NCBI RefSeq assembly: GCF_000276665.1
Contig: NW_004955481.1
Span: 1,438,507-1,502,506 of the forward strand
Source: Chinchilla lanigera
Taxonomy: Eukaryota > Chordata > Mammalia > Rodentia > Chinchillidae
Direction: 5' to 3'
Length of the DNA: 64,000 bases
The notes beneath the pieces were generated by a model. The model had not been told where the DNA came from and did not search any database. It saw only the letters and a list, made by a program, of their open reading frames with translations. The number at the start of each line of letters is the position of its first letter. The stretch's first letter is position 1. This document shows, one piece after another, positions 1 to 11,261 of this stretch. A program made the translations under genes and the position numbers.

Positions 1-224
1 ACCTGGAGCATATGATCACCCTGTATCAGCGTGGCCTTTCCATCACCACATGTTCAGAGTGGAAATCTCCAATCTGCCCTATAATATGTCCCTCTCTCGA
101 TCCCTCCCAATTTAGTAAAAGGCACCGCCACCTGCCTGTTTCCTCAAAACAAAAACCTAGGACTCTCTAGTGAACCCTGTCATCCTAAATTCTTTCCTTT
201 CTCTCATCTCCCACATGATCTATC

Positions 225-267
225 CATGAATTCTGTAACACTGATCTGCATGAATTCTGTAACACTG
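225..267. repeat. two copies of a 19-bp word, 24-bp period
   Basis: CATGAATTCTGTAACACTG occurs at 225-243 and again at 249-267 with five bases between. It is a short local duplication in otherwise unremarkable intergenic DNA. Confidence 0.85.
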
Positions 268-464
268 TGGATCCTGTTTCCCCCATTTCCACAGCGAGCA
301 CCCTGGGCCCACCAACCTCAGACTCTTGCCTGCTAATTAGTCTTCCTACTCCCACCCTCGTCACCCCCAGTCTGTTCTCCACTCGGCAGCCAAGTGAGCT
401 TTCCAGAGCCTAACTCAGATCATGGCATCCTGCAATTAAAAGCATTCCACAGCGAAGGAATCAT

Positions 465-905
465 CGCCATCAGCAGTAACACAGACGAATCTCACCAACA
501 TAAGGTGGAACAAAAGAAGCCCAACAGACACAAGAGTATAGACTGATGAGTCCTTTATGTAAAGTTGGGGAAACACTCGTCCATGCCACCAGAAGGCTCA
601 AGAGTGAGGTGTTCTGGGTGCTGGTTGCACAGAAGTATTTGGTTCATGCAAATTTTAATTAAGCTCATGTATAGCTGATTATGTACTTTGCATTCTTTTT
701 TTTTTAAGTACTGGGAATTAAACCCAGGGCTTTCACGATAAGCTACATCCCCAGTCTTTTTATTTTTTGTTTTGAGATAAGGTCTTGCTAAGTTGCCCTG
801 GCTGGATTCAAACTTGTTATCCTTCTGCCTTAGCCTCCCAGAATGCTAGGAGTATAAGCGCACTCCATCATGCCCAGCTTGTGTTATATATTACCTACAA
901 ATTTT
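465..905 (+). mobile_element. old L1 (L1M-like) 3' fragment, split by a SINE
   Basis: The stretch at about 465-697 reads like the 3' end of an ancient L1M element: the block around the words for 'ACAGACGAATCTCACCAACA' is followed by the 'tatagactgatgag' type segment and a 'gctggttgcacag' segment. It continues after 880 once the inserted B1-ID dimer is removed. The assignment is from memory of the consensus, not a search. Confidence 0.55.
698..880 (-). mobile_element. B1-ID dimeric SINE (antisense)
   Basis: On the minus strand a B1 body is followed by an ID-like tRNA half, which appears on the plus strand as the T-rich start, 'ctgggaattaaacccagg' and then 'gagataaggtcttgctaag'. It interrupts the L1 fragment around it. 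Confidence 0.75.
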
Positions 906-954
906 AAAGCAAATCACCCTTATTCAGTTTTCCTTTGTACTTGGAATAAAGCTC

Positions 955-1049
955 TAGGGGCTGGGGATTTAGCTCAGCGGCACAGCGCCTGCCTGGCAAG
1001 CGCAAGGTCGTGAGTTCAATTCCCAGTACCAGAAAAAAAAAAAAAAAAA
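955..1049 (+). mobile_element. ID-family SINE with perfect target-site duplication
   Basis: A tRNA-like body carries a Pol III A box (TAGCTCAGCGG) and B-box-like GAGTTCAATTCC and ends in an A tail. It is flanked by an exact 11-bp duplication, GAATAAAGCTC, at 944-954 and 1050-1060. This shows L1-style retrotransposition of a complete copy. Confidence 0.93.
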
Positions 1050-1060
1050 GAATAAAGCTC

Positions 1061-2740
1061 AAGCCCCTTGCTCCAGCAGCCTGCAAGGACTCCTGGGCAC
1101 TCACTCCAGGCTAGCTCTGTAGTGTCACCTTCCTGTTCTTCTCTCTGGCTTTGTCACATTCACCTTCCTTCTGTTTCTCCACTGATCTGAGCCCTTTTCT
1201 GCCCAGGGTCTTTGGCTTGGATATCACTCCTCCCTGAACGCTTTCCTTGTCCTTCTAAATGGTCAGGTCTTTGTATCATCCATCTCAGCTCAGATGTTAC
1301 CTTGAACAGATTTCTCCCATTTACACGTATGGGTATCCCATTTTGCGTATCTTCTATGGCATTTTTCATTCTGTTTACTATATTTTGTTTTCCTCTCAGC
1401 AAGTAACAAGGGATGATTTGGGTGCTGTGTCTAGCACTTTTTCAGAGCCTTATCACTCAGCTCTTTATGTTGTTGTTTATTATCTGGACCACTCCACCAC
1501 CAAATTCGGGCCCTCAGGGTGGTGGGGGAGATCTTGTCTCTTGTGTTTTGCCACGTCCCCAGTGATGGGTGTGCTTCTGGGCACACAGGAGGTGCTCAAT
1601 GAGGACCTGCAGGGGAGAGGATGCAGTCAAGGCAGCTCAGAGACGCAGTGCCTAAGGCAGTGAGACCTTGGCCCGGGGAACTGCACTAAGGAAGAGGAGA
1701 GGGTCCAGACTCGGATGAAATGGAGCTGGTGACTAAGTTAACCTTCCAGTGACTTCCAGGCCTCTCCCAAGATAAAAAACACAGTCCTCACCACGGCCCA
1801 GAGCCCCGTGAGATCTGTCCCCACCAACTCTCCGCCTGCCTCTGCCGCCTCCTTGTCCCTCTTGCTTCTTCCTTTCCACTTCTGAACATCCTCCCACCCT
1901 GGACCTCTGCATTTGCTATTCCTCTGCCAGCTGCTCCCTCCCGAGAATTCCATGTGCCCTCCCTGCCCCCTCCCTCAGCCCTTGCTCCAATGATTCTCCC
2001 TCAAGGAGGCCTTTCCGTTCTTCCCCACTCTGTGCTCTCCCTGCTTTATTTTCTGCCGCTCTTCTGGAAGCTCACCTTCTGACAAACCACATGCTCCCCT
2101 GGTTCGTTTACCGTCCACCTCCTCACTGCTACCTTTTAAGCAGCAAGATTCCACGCCAGGTCTCTCTGACCCAAGGCACTTGCCCTTAGGCTCCAGGAAG
2201 CTGCTGCCACATGGACACCCTGCACTCAGACAAGGGCCCAGCAGGAAAGTGCACCCACCCACAGATGTCCTGGAACACTCCGCCCACAATGGTGCCCAAG
2301 GTACCCCCAGTTCATGGACTTTCACAGAGGAAGTTGTCAATCCTGGCCCGAGGTACCCCCAACTGCATCCCCCAAATCCTCCAGCACTGACAGCCTCCAG
2401 CTGTCAGCCTGCCCCCAAGGCTGGCAGGCACCAGCTCCTGGCAGAGGGGCCAGTGTGTAATTAAAAACTTTGCAAGCTCCCTAATTGCCAGTTCTTCTCG
2501 AAAACTGGGAGGCTGGCGCTATTCTGAGCCTATTCTGAGCCGTCCTTGTTGTTGGCTGCCTGAGGCATGTAGAGAGGAGCAGGCAGAGACCAGGGCCAGG
2601 CTGGCGTGGAAGTGGCCCTGGAGAGGGCTGGCTTGTGGCCAGAGACCAAACGTGGCACCAAGAGGGCTCAGAGCTGTCTGCTGTGTAGCCGCCTCCCTGC
2701 CTCCCCTCCACCACCACAGGCTTCCGCCCACACCCAGAAC
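1061..2740. other. intergenic DNA, no gene recognised
   Basis: Unique-looking, pyrimidine-rich sequence downstream of SERPINF2. The open frames here have no recognisable similarity and no splice-consistent structure. The neighbour SERPINF1 would be expected beyond position 1 and is not in the window. Confidence 0.6.
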
Positions 2741-2772
2741 TGGGACGTCAAACCAGCCAGGCCCATTCAATC

Positions 2773-2778
2773 TTTATT
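2773..2778 (-). terminator. SERPINF2: SERPINF2 polyadenylation signal
   Basis: AATAAA on the minus strand, about 730 bases after the stop codon at 3504-3506. The implied 3' untranslated region of about 750 bases is reasonable for this gene. Confidence 0.75.
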
Positions 2779-3503
2779 CAGGTGGCATAAAAATCACTAT
2801 AAAAACTTTACAAAAGAGCCTCAGGGAGCTAACGGGGCCCTTCCCTTTCTAGGTCCCTGAGCTTTTGGGCACGGGAGGGAGACGGGAAAAGGAAGGAAGG
2901 AATCCTGGCAGTGTCAGCATCTCTTAAGGACTGGTGAGGAGACCGGGGTGGCAAGGCATCAGGAGTGGGCTGGAGGCTGGCAGGTTACGCCACCTTCCAC
3001 CGACAGAAAGGGGCACAAGGCCCCATGGGGGGCAGAGGCTTGCAGGATAGTGTCTGGCCCTGGGATATGGCCTGCCTCCCAAGCTATCACCATTCTTCTC
3101 CTCTCCCAAGCCAGGGTGTTCAGAAATGTCCAAAGGCAGCCTCTGGCTCCTGTGCCCGTAAACACGGAGGTGCCCCAGCTGATTTGAGGACCGACCTAAC
3201 TACCTCCTAACAAAACTAGACCGACAGCTGCCCTACCACCCAGACTCTACAAAGGATACCCTTTGAGCCACTTGAGAAGAAATGAAGAGGTTATCCTGCC
3301 AACAATCCCTGATGCCTGCCCTCCAGCCTGCCCACCCCACCTAGCCGTCCCGGGAAAGGCTGGAAGAGAACAGACCCTCTCCTCCTCGCCTCTCCCAGAC
3401 TGCCATGGGCCCTGCCCCCAACCCCGTGACGCTGCTTGGAAAAAGTCACAAGCTGAGAGGATGATCCGGGAAGGGGACTCAGGATTCAGGCGGCCACAGG
3501 CCC

Positions 3504-6500
3504 TCACTTGGGGCTGATAAACTGGGGGTAATCCTCCTCGGAGCGGGGCGCAAGTTTCAAGTCAGGGCTGAAGGACTTGTCCCCATAGGGGACGCCTTTC
3601 TGGTTGTAGATCAAGTCCTTGGTGTCCGGGGAATCCTGCTGCTCCTGGAGCTGGGGCTGTGCGCTAGGGTTGGGGTTCCTCACACTGCCCACAAAGAGGG
3701 GCAGGCCTGTGGTACCCTCAAGGATGAAGAAGAGAAAGGGGCGGTTCACACTGAAGGAGGAGATGGACATGCGGGACATGGCCGTGCTGGTGGCTGCGGC
3801 GGCCTCCACGCCAGCCTCGCTGAGCTCCAAGGTGGACTGATGCTGCACGCTGGACACCACCAGTCTCTGGTCAGAGATCCCGCGCAGGTCCGGGGCCTGG
3901 AACAGCTCCTGCAGGCCTGGCCAGGGCAGCAGATGACTGGTCAGCACTGCCCTCTGCCCCGCAGGCTGCCTGGCCTTGCTGGCATCCTCACCAGGGAGTA
4001 CCTGAAACTCAGACTTCTACCTGATTTCTTTACATCTAGCTTAAATGTCACTTCCTCTAGGAAGCCCTCTCTGGACTAAGTGCCTCTTCAATATTCTCAA
4101 TGAGCTGGACAGATCACTTAGGCTGAACTGTAATGTACTGATTCCTCAGGTGCCCACCCATTAAACTGAGTGTTTTGTAGGCTCCCAGTCCTAATAAAAG
4201 GCCTGGGATAGAAAAGTTGCTTAGCAAATGGCTGCTAGGAAGATGTCACTTTAACATGAGACACTCCAGCTTCTCCTCCTTCCCCTTACAGCAGGCTCAC
4301 ACGCCACGCTGGGCTCTCTACCCAGGATTCTTTGCAGTGCCTCATCTCAGGGAACAGAATAGGTCACCCTCCCCTGGATTGTCCAGCTCATCCCAGGACA
4401 GAGACTCCAGAGGTAGATAGCAAACCTCTCACCCTCTGTCAGCTCCAGAAAAGGCCAGGACACAGGGCCAGCTGTGACTCAGTCCCAGTGTCAGCTGGAG
4501 GCCTCTCCCCATACACACTGCCCATCCTCACCCAGGGGTTCCCCTTTGTGCAGCCTCCTTACCCAGCTGGCTGAGGGTGGCTACCAGGTCCAGCTGGTGT
4601 TTCAGATGCAGCTTAGGCAGCTGCACCTTGGTGGGCCTCTCTCGCAGTGAGGGCTGGTTCAGGGTGTCCCAGCTCAGGTTGGCCAGTACCTGGGACACGT
4701 TCCACTTAAAGTGAGTGGGCACCATGACCACAAAACTCATGTTGTTCTTAAAGGGGAAGTGAGCCACCTGCAGAGAAGGGAAGAAGGGAGCATGAGCCCC
4801 AGAAAGCATCCAAACCTAGCTGGTGCCTGAGCGAGGTACCGTACTTCTGAGATCAGTGGACTGCAGTTCAAGTCTATCCCGATCAGATGTGTGCTCGACC
4901 CCACCGAGCCTCACTTCCTCACCCCTGGAGTGACACCACCTGTCCTGCTCCAGGTGGACAGGTGACCAAATTCAATCATGCTTTTAAATCTTCCAGCAGT
5001 GCCTGGATTCGCCAGGCCACACTCGATGAATGGTGGGGTTCTCACTTTCCAGCTAGCCATGTGAACAGGCTGAGGAACCTGACAACCACCCTGCCTCTGT
5101 TTCTCTATGTGTACAATGGGTGGGTCACTGGTTTTCAGCTAGCATTCTGAGGAGGAGCCACTGCAAAGGGCAGCACCCTCCCTACTCCTTCTTACCCTCA
5201 CCCAGTGACTTTACCAGCTGTGTGCATGTACTGAGATACTGAGTAAGATATCTGCGCCAGGTGAAGTGGTGCATGCCTATAATCCCAGTTCTCTGGAGGC
5301 TGAGGCAGGAGGATCACCATGAGTTCAAGGCCAGCCTGCAGTACATAGTGAAACCCTGCTTCAAAAAGGAAGAAAAAAAAAAAAAGATCTTATCTGAAGG
5401 AGTCCCTGCAGCTAAGGAGTGTGGAGACCACTAGGCTTGAGTGTCTCTTGCGGCCACAACCCTCTGAGTTCCAGCATAGCACCTGTGCACAAGCTCCCTG
5501 CCGGGGGAGAGCATCAGGTCTGGAGGCCTGGGCCTGCTGCAGAGCGACTGCAGGGTGGGAAAATGATGAGATGTAGAATGGAAATAAAGGGTGAAGAGGG
5601 AGCGAGCAGGACACAGCCTATAGGGAAGAAGCAGCAGGAAGAAGAGAACCTGTAGGAAAGTGTGCCAGACTATCATCTTGGCATGAGCTGGAGAGAAGCT
5701 GGGACATGGGCGCAGGGTGGACTTGCCCTGCTCACAGACCCTGCCAGGTTCCCCGAGGGGCTCCTTCCTGCAGAACTGATTATGCTCTGTGTCATGGTCA
5801 CCTTTCAAAACCAACTAACACTGCTGTCTCAGCCACAGCTGACTGGCCCAGGAATGGATGCTCAGCCAAAGAGACCACATTTAAGCGAGAAACCAGGCAG
5901 GGTGTGCCTGAGACAGCTTGGCACAGAACACCATCCAGTCAGAATGTTCTACGCACAATGCTGGAAATTTAACACAATTAGATCCTCTCCTCTTAAGAAG
6001 CACTGGATGAGAGCTCAGATCAAATCAGGCTTGCGTTGCTGAGATCCTGAGTGGCTACGTGGCTGCTGAGATGGTCCCGTGCTGTCTTACAATCCTCCTG
6101 ATAAACCTTCACACCAGGACTGAGAGTATAGCTCAGCGGTACAGCATTTGTCCGGCATGGATGAGGCCCTAGATTGGATCCCCAGGACCACAAAAAACAG
6201 AAAACAAAATAGATAAACCCTTATTTCCAAAAGTCTTCTGAATCTCAACGCAAAGAATTCTCCTTGACCATCCTCTCTAAAATACCCTCCCCTAAACTGA
6301 GCATGGTGCTGTGAGCCTATAGTTTCAGCTACTTGGGAGACTGAGGGAGTAGGATCACTTGAGCCCAGAAGTTCAAGGCCAGCCTGGGCAACACAGCAAG
6401 AGCCCAGCTCTAAAAATAAGTAAATAAAATGCATCCACAGTCACTAACAGAGGACCTTTTTCTTTCCTTCATAGCACTTACTGCTGTCTGAAATAATCGA

Positions 6501-9275
6501 GGGGATTTACATTTGCTCCTACACTGTGTATCTTCGCTCTCAAGGGAGGGCCCTAGCTCCCCTTGTGCTCTGCTAAAATCCCAGTGCCTGGAACAGTACC
6601 TGGCACGCAACAAATGTCCAACATATTTTCACTGAATGAATGAACTTCAAAGAGCCTGGAGCCTTGGTCCTCTTCCCTGGGGGTATAGTGGGACCTTTCA
6701 GAGCTGCCTGTCCCCGAAATATGACCGCAAGGAAACGGGGCACCCACGATAACCCTGTGCCTGCTCCACAGTCTGCCCCTGCTTTCCCCACCTCTCAGCA
6801 CCCAGACCCTGCCTGCTGAGCCGCAAAGGGTGACCTGTATCTCAGGCTGCTCCAGCAGGAACCAGCGCAGAGGGTACGTGTGGGCTTGCATCATGTCCAC
6901 TGGGACCGTGAAGTGCTCATCCAAGTGGAAGGATTCTTGCTGAGTGAGGCTCGGGTCAAACTTGTTCCTCCAGAAACCTGCAGCCAGGGAGAGGGCAGAG
7001 GCCATGTAGACTGGGGCCAACCTCCTTCCCATCCCACCCTGAACCCATTTAAAGGAGGAGAAGTGGAGGCCCAGGCCCAAGGGCTGGGTGGAATTGCTCG
7101 ATCCAAGGTCTCTTCCCTGTAGCATTTTTGAAATCTGGGCTTCTATTTTCTCCATTCCCTGCAATGCTGCCAGGAGCCTCCCCCGAGTCTTTTTGGCCCT
7201 TTTTCTCCCAGGGTGTTCTGTCTTCAACAACCTCATCCTGTTCCTGGGCCCCCTGCCCACCATAGCCAGACCGCCCCCTGCTGCACCGCCTGGCCGGAGG
7301 TGGAAGCAAGGCCCTCAGAACAAAGCCTGCATGGCTTCACTCAGCCTACAGGGTGAGGGCAGAGCTGCCCGGCAGGGGACTTGAGGAGAGGAAGGCATAC
7401 TCTGAAAGTGGATGGCATTGAGGAGAAGCAACACAGTGTTTTCTGGCAGCTCCAAAAGGAAATTCTCAATCTTCCCCTCCGTGGCCTCCTTCACCCATTG
7501 GTTGATGTTTGCCAGATCATCTTCCTGCCTTCCCATCAGGTTCACAGGCTTTGCGCCAAAGAGCTGTGCTGACTGTTCCAGGAATTCTTCTTTGATGGGA
7601 AATCCTGCACACACAGGATCACAGGGTGCCAGCAGGCTCAGCGCTCCACAGCCACCAATTCTGAGGCCAAGCCCATCTCCCACACCCTTGGTCCACCACA
7701 GGCCACTGTGTAGGGCATTTCCTGCTGTCAGCACTTACCTTTCTGCAGGTACATTCTGGCAGCCATTCGGAATGTCCCAGGGCCCAGGTTTCGGCAGATG
7801 TGGCTTAGCAGATGGGGAAGGCAGGGCCCCAAGTCTGCGTGCAGGATCTTTTGCAAGCTCCGTAGTGTTTGGTTCTGAGCCCCTGGAGGGGACCGTGTGG
7901 GCTGAGGCCCGGGCTAGGATCTTTTCCCACCCCCACCGCTCATGCCAGCCCTCTTGGAGACCCATGACGAGCATGCCAAGGGGACTACCTGCTCTCCTCC
8001 CACACCAACTGAGTGGCAGAACTCCTGGGTTCTATTTTCAACTCTGGTGTTGCCACGCTGAGGATGGAACCTCACTCAAGGTCCCTTTCCTCTGCAAACC
8101 TGTGTCCCACGGTGAGAACCTCAAGTCCAGTGGGGGTTATTGTAGCTATGAAATTCTAGCATAAAAATCACTAGAGAGACTTGTAAATAATATATTCTCA
8201 GGCCCAATGCCTGGGAATCTGACTCACAGAGACCTGTAAGGGCCCAGGAATCTGCATTTTTACCAAATGTTCAAATGACCCTGATGGAGGAGCCACTCAT
8301 TGGTAACCTCTGGAGCAGAGATCCTACTGGCCTCCCATTCTGCTGATCTGGACAGATGCCACAACAGTACCTAGTGCCAGGTGAGACAGTGCCAAGGCCA
8401 CACTCAGGGGTGACAGGATGAGGTTGGGGCTGGTGGACGTTTGGGACACCACCGAGAATAGGTCAGCACTGAAAGCCATCATGGCCTGGGCAAGCTTGTG
8501 GGCCTCCTCCGGGGTTGAGGTCCCTTTGCAGTCTTCTGGGGACTTCTTCAAGGCAGTCTGGCCACCAGACTCCTGCAAGGACAGGTCAGGGATCAGTGAG
8601 GTCAAGAGGTCAGCTCTAGGTTCTGTGTTGAATGTCTCCATCATAGCCTCTTTGGCGGGACCTGTCCCAGATCCAAGGGAAAGGGAAGGTCACACTGGGG
8701 GTCCTTCCCACCCCATTTCTTCCAGTCTCAGCTTCTGCCTCATAGCCACATCCCCCAGGTCCTCACTCTTGCTAACTGCCCCTCCTTCCCGCTGGCCCTG
8801 CCCACTCTTCCCCAGCCCCACCTGCTTGTACCTGGTTGCCCAGCTTGAGGAGGACAAGGGGAGACAGCTTCTCCTGGGTCGGCCCACTAATTGACTGCAA
8901 AAGGAGGAGGTGGTGAAGAATGACCCTCCCCAAAAGTCCCCCACTTTGTCCAAGCCACAGGCTGGAGCCCTTGGGCCCTCCTGCCTCCCGTACTCACTTC
9001 ACCAGCCAAGGGCTCCATGGCGCTCACAGGAGAGAGCTGTTAAGGAAGGGTGAGGATAGAAGAGGGGGCGTCTTCACAGCCAAGCCCTCCTCGGACCTGC
9101 GCTCCCCTCTTCCCTCAGCCCCTGCGGCCTCTCCCACCCTACCCCCAACCCTCAACCAAGATCTTATTCAACTTGCTGATCCCATCCCACCCAGTCCTCA
9201 GCCCAGCCTCACCACAGAGCAGGGGCCTAGAAGGCAGGACAAGCTGAGCACCAGGATCCCCCGCAGCAGCACCAT
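3504..9275 (-). CDS. SERPINF2: alpha-2-antiplasmin (serpin F2), nine coding exons
   Basis: Secreted liver serpin that inactivates plasmin and so limits fibrinolysis. Coding exons on the minus strand: 9275-9213, 9036-8998, 8894-8832, 8572-8371, 7882-7739, 7604-7401, 6977-6835, 4767-4563, 3916-3504. The phases join to 491 codons, the human length. Residues 1-27 are a signal peptide ending SPVSA. The mature start MEPLAGE is followed by GPTQEKLSP, which keeps the factor XIIIa-reactive Gln. All four family N-glycosylation sites are seen (NQT, NMS, NVS, NLS). The reactive loop ends SRMS with P1-P1' Arg403-Met404. The plasmin-binding tail of about 57 residues keeps EEDY (the sulfotyrosine site) and the C-terminal Lys. 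Oddities: the RGD of the human tail is YGD here, and Ser239 replaces a conserved serpin Gly. An acceptor four bases before the ATG implies a noncoding first exon upstream. All donors are GT; exon 7 uses GTCACC. Confidence 0.96.
5256..5385 (+). mobile_element. B1 SINE in SERPINF2 intron
   Basis: Typical B1 body (ATAATCCCAG, GAGGCTGAGGCAGGAGGATC) ending in an A-rich tail, in the intron between 6835 and 4767. Confidence 0.88.
6117..6215 (+). mobile_element. diverged ID-like SINE
   Basis: A-box-like TAGCTCAGCGG and a degenerate B box followed by CCCAGGACCACA and an A-rich tail. Older than the copy at 955. Confidence 0.75.
6297..6427 (+). mobile_element. B1 SINE in SERPINF2 intron
   Basis: B1 body with CACTTGAGCCCAG and CAAGGCCAGCCTGGGC, ending in an AAATAAGTAAATAAA tail. 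Confidence 0.82.
6570..6650 (+). repeat. MIR/L2-like ancient repeat fragment
   Basis: The 'cagtgcctggaacagtacct' type segment followed by a GAATGAATGAA end resembles the 3' end of old mammalian MIR or L2 elements. Short and diverged. Confidence 0.5.
8165..8310. mobile_element. MER5-like hAT DNA transposon remnant
   Basis: The 'GGGCCCAGGAATCTGC' block followed by a 'tttttaccaaatgttc...accctgatg' segment resembles MER5 nonautonomous hAT-Charlie elements. It lies in the SERPINF2 intron between 8371 and 7882. Recognition from memory of the consensus. Confidence 0.5.
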
Positions 9276-9279
9276 GTTC

Positions 9280-10456
9280 CTGTGTCAGGGATAGGATGGC
9301 TCGGTGCCCACCTCAAACTCCCACGCCAGGAGGAATCCTACCCTTGTGTCCCTGGAGCTGCCAGGCTACAGAACCAGGACGCATGCTGGTTTTCTGTCTT
9401 AAGGCTGGGATTTTTCCCTGACCTGTTCCCCCCGGCAGTTTCTGGGTTTTCACATTTTGTGCACTGAGGGTATTTTGGCGTATAGGGGTTTGGTAGGAAG
9501 CTCTTTCTCTCAGGCCTTGTATTGTGAGTCAGACCTGGGTTCCAGCCTCTGCCTCTCACCCGGAGAACCTTGGGCACTCCCTTAACCCCTTTAGGCTTTG
9601 CCTTATCCTGTAAAGTGGTGGCAGGAGTCCCTAGGGATTGAGCCGCAATTCCATGCAGACTGTGAGGACCAAAATAAGACATTCTTTGTAAATGCTGGGT
9701 ACAATGCCTGGCACTCAGACGATGGCAGGCATCAGCCTAGCTCCCAGCACACACTTCTGGGAAGCCTGCCCTGAGCCTCTTAGAAGGGTTCCCACCCCAC
9801 AGCTCCTAGCTAATCTGCTGTCCGTTTGGCCAGCCTGTCTCAGGTGGTCAGGACTTTCCCAAAAGCACATTCAGGCCCATGAGGCCCTGAGGTCTTAGCA
9901 GAGGTGGTGGCACGGCCAGAGAGTTCCCTTGCTGACCTAGCAGCACAGTCAAATGAATGACTCTGGCTCTGCCACTTTTGGACAAATGACATACAGGAAC
10001 CATAGGCCTCACCACTGCCACCCCCACTCTGCCCCAGGCTGGTCTCAGGAAGCCAGGCTGGTAAGTAGGGCTGGGCAGGCCTTGGTCTAGGGGAAGATAA
10101 CCAACCCTAGCCTTGGCCTCAGAGGTCTCATTCTCCCCAACATCACTACCCTGACCCAACCTAGCACCAACCCTCTGGAGGATCCTTTCATCACCCCTGC
10201 CCACCGTATCATGCACAAGGGCTCTTGGCTGGGGCCTGATCTCCAACCTGGGCATTTGAATCTTCCTAACAAGACAATGCCTCATTCTTTAAGTCTCAGA
10301 GGAAGTCTTCCTGGAGCCTCTGTCTTGGCTCCTCAATACCCCAGGATGCTGCAGAAGTACAGGCTCCTAAATAAATTCAGCTCAGGCCCCTGAGCCAAGG
10401 ACAGCTCCCTGCTGCTCTCCAGCCCGAGAAGCAGCCAAGCCACCCATCCGTCCTAC
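9280..10456. other. SERPINF2 first intron (predicted), with MIR remnant
   Basis: No coding exon is seen. About 9520-9720 resembles a plus-strand MIR element (the AGACCTGGGTTCCAGCCTC type core followed by a CTGTAAAGTGG segment). The rest looks unique. Confidence 0.5.
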
Positions 10457-10540
10457 CTCTGCTGGCCTTTCGCTGCCACACGCGCTGTTCCTCTGGCTCT
10501 ACTCAGGTGCTTCCCACACTCTGCCCAGGCTCCAGCCAGC
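10457..10540 (-). other. SERPINF2: predicted noncoding exon 1 of SERPINF2
   Basis: On the minus strand a donor AGCAGAG|GTAGGAC ends a possible exon at 10457. The acceptor four bases before the SERPINF2 ATG requires such an upstream exon. The 5' limit is a guess, set by the liver-type promoter motifs just above it. No transcript evidence is available from sequence alone. Confidence 0.4.
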
Positions 10541-10559
10541 CTGGCCTAGCTCTGCCCTC

Positions 10560-10650
10560 CCACCAGGACCTTTGCTCTTAGCCAACCCCTGTTCAGCTTG
10601 CTTCTCTCTGGTAAATATTGACCTGCATATCCGGTTAAACATTGATATGG
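10560..10650 (-). promoter_or_regulatory. SERPINF2: candidate liver promoter of SERPINF2
   Basis: Within about 80 bases there is GGACCTTTGCTC at 10566-10577 (an HNF4-type DR1 on the minus strand), GTAAATATTGACC at 10611-10623 (FOXA-like) and GGTTAAACATTGATA at 10633-10647 (HNF1/FOXA-like). The cluster sits immediately upstream of the predicted exon 1 of a liver-secreted protein. Function is inferred from motif and position. Confidence 0.45.
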
Positions 10651-10789
10651 GGGCCAGAAGCCCATGTCCCACTAGGGCATCTAATTCTGAAACAAGACAC
10701 TCATGGCCTCTATGGATCTGGATCCCACCTGAGCCCGGAAAAAAGAGGTTTAGGAGGACACAAAGAGGATGGCACTATAGCAAGCCTTC

Positions 10790-10910
10790 TGGTGACCCCA
10801 TAAGGTGGGGATTATCCCTGGGCAGTCAGGCTCAGAGGCTATGACCTGCCCAAGGACACCGGCTGGGCCCAGAGTGATACCCAGGTTCCTACTTCCAATG
10901 TCCTATCCTC
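10790..10910 (+). repeat. MIR-like ancient SINE
   Basis: The GGTGGGGATTAT then 'ctcagaggctatgacctgcc' then ACCCAGG order is that of the MIR core and tail. Confidence 0.55.
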
Positions 10911-11110
10911 CTCCAGAGCTGCCACCCAGCCAGCTACCTCCCCCACCTTACAATCTCACTATCGGCCTGGGCCAGAAGGTAGGAGGTAAGAGCAAAGCAA
11001 GATGCAAGAGCAAAGATGCTAAAGGATTACAACCCCTCTCAGCATCCCATCTCTTCAGGAGCAATGCTTGCTTACTGTCCCCAAGAAGGAAGGTTTTTTT
11101 GTTTTGTTGT

Positions 11111-11188
11111 TTTGGTACCAGGAATTGAACTCAGGACCTTGTGCTTGCTAGGCAGGCGCTTGTGCCACTGAGCTATATCCCCAAGCAA
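11111..11188 (-). mobile_element. ID-family SINE (antisense)
   Basis: Plus strand shows GGTACCAGGAATTGAACTC, then GCCACTGAGCTATATCCCC, the reverse complement of the ID B and A boxes. Confidence 0.9.
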
Positions 11189-11261
11189 GGGAAGGTTCTT
11201 GAAACTGGTCTAGGGCTACACAAACCAGAAGCTTTGCATCCTGTACCTCCAAAAGAGCAAC

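Noticed and set aside
955..1049. tRNA gene
   Set aside because: A and B boxes are from an ID SINE with A tail and target-site duplication; there is no complete cloverleaf.
1..2740. SERPINF1 3' end
   Set aside because: Its neighbour in human, but no PEDF-like sequence appears; it must lie beyond the window edge.
6553..7263. A 236-residue minus-strand frame
   Set aside because: It runs through SERPINF2 exon 6977-6835 into both flanking introns; only the middle is coding.
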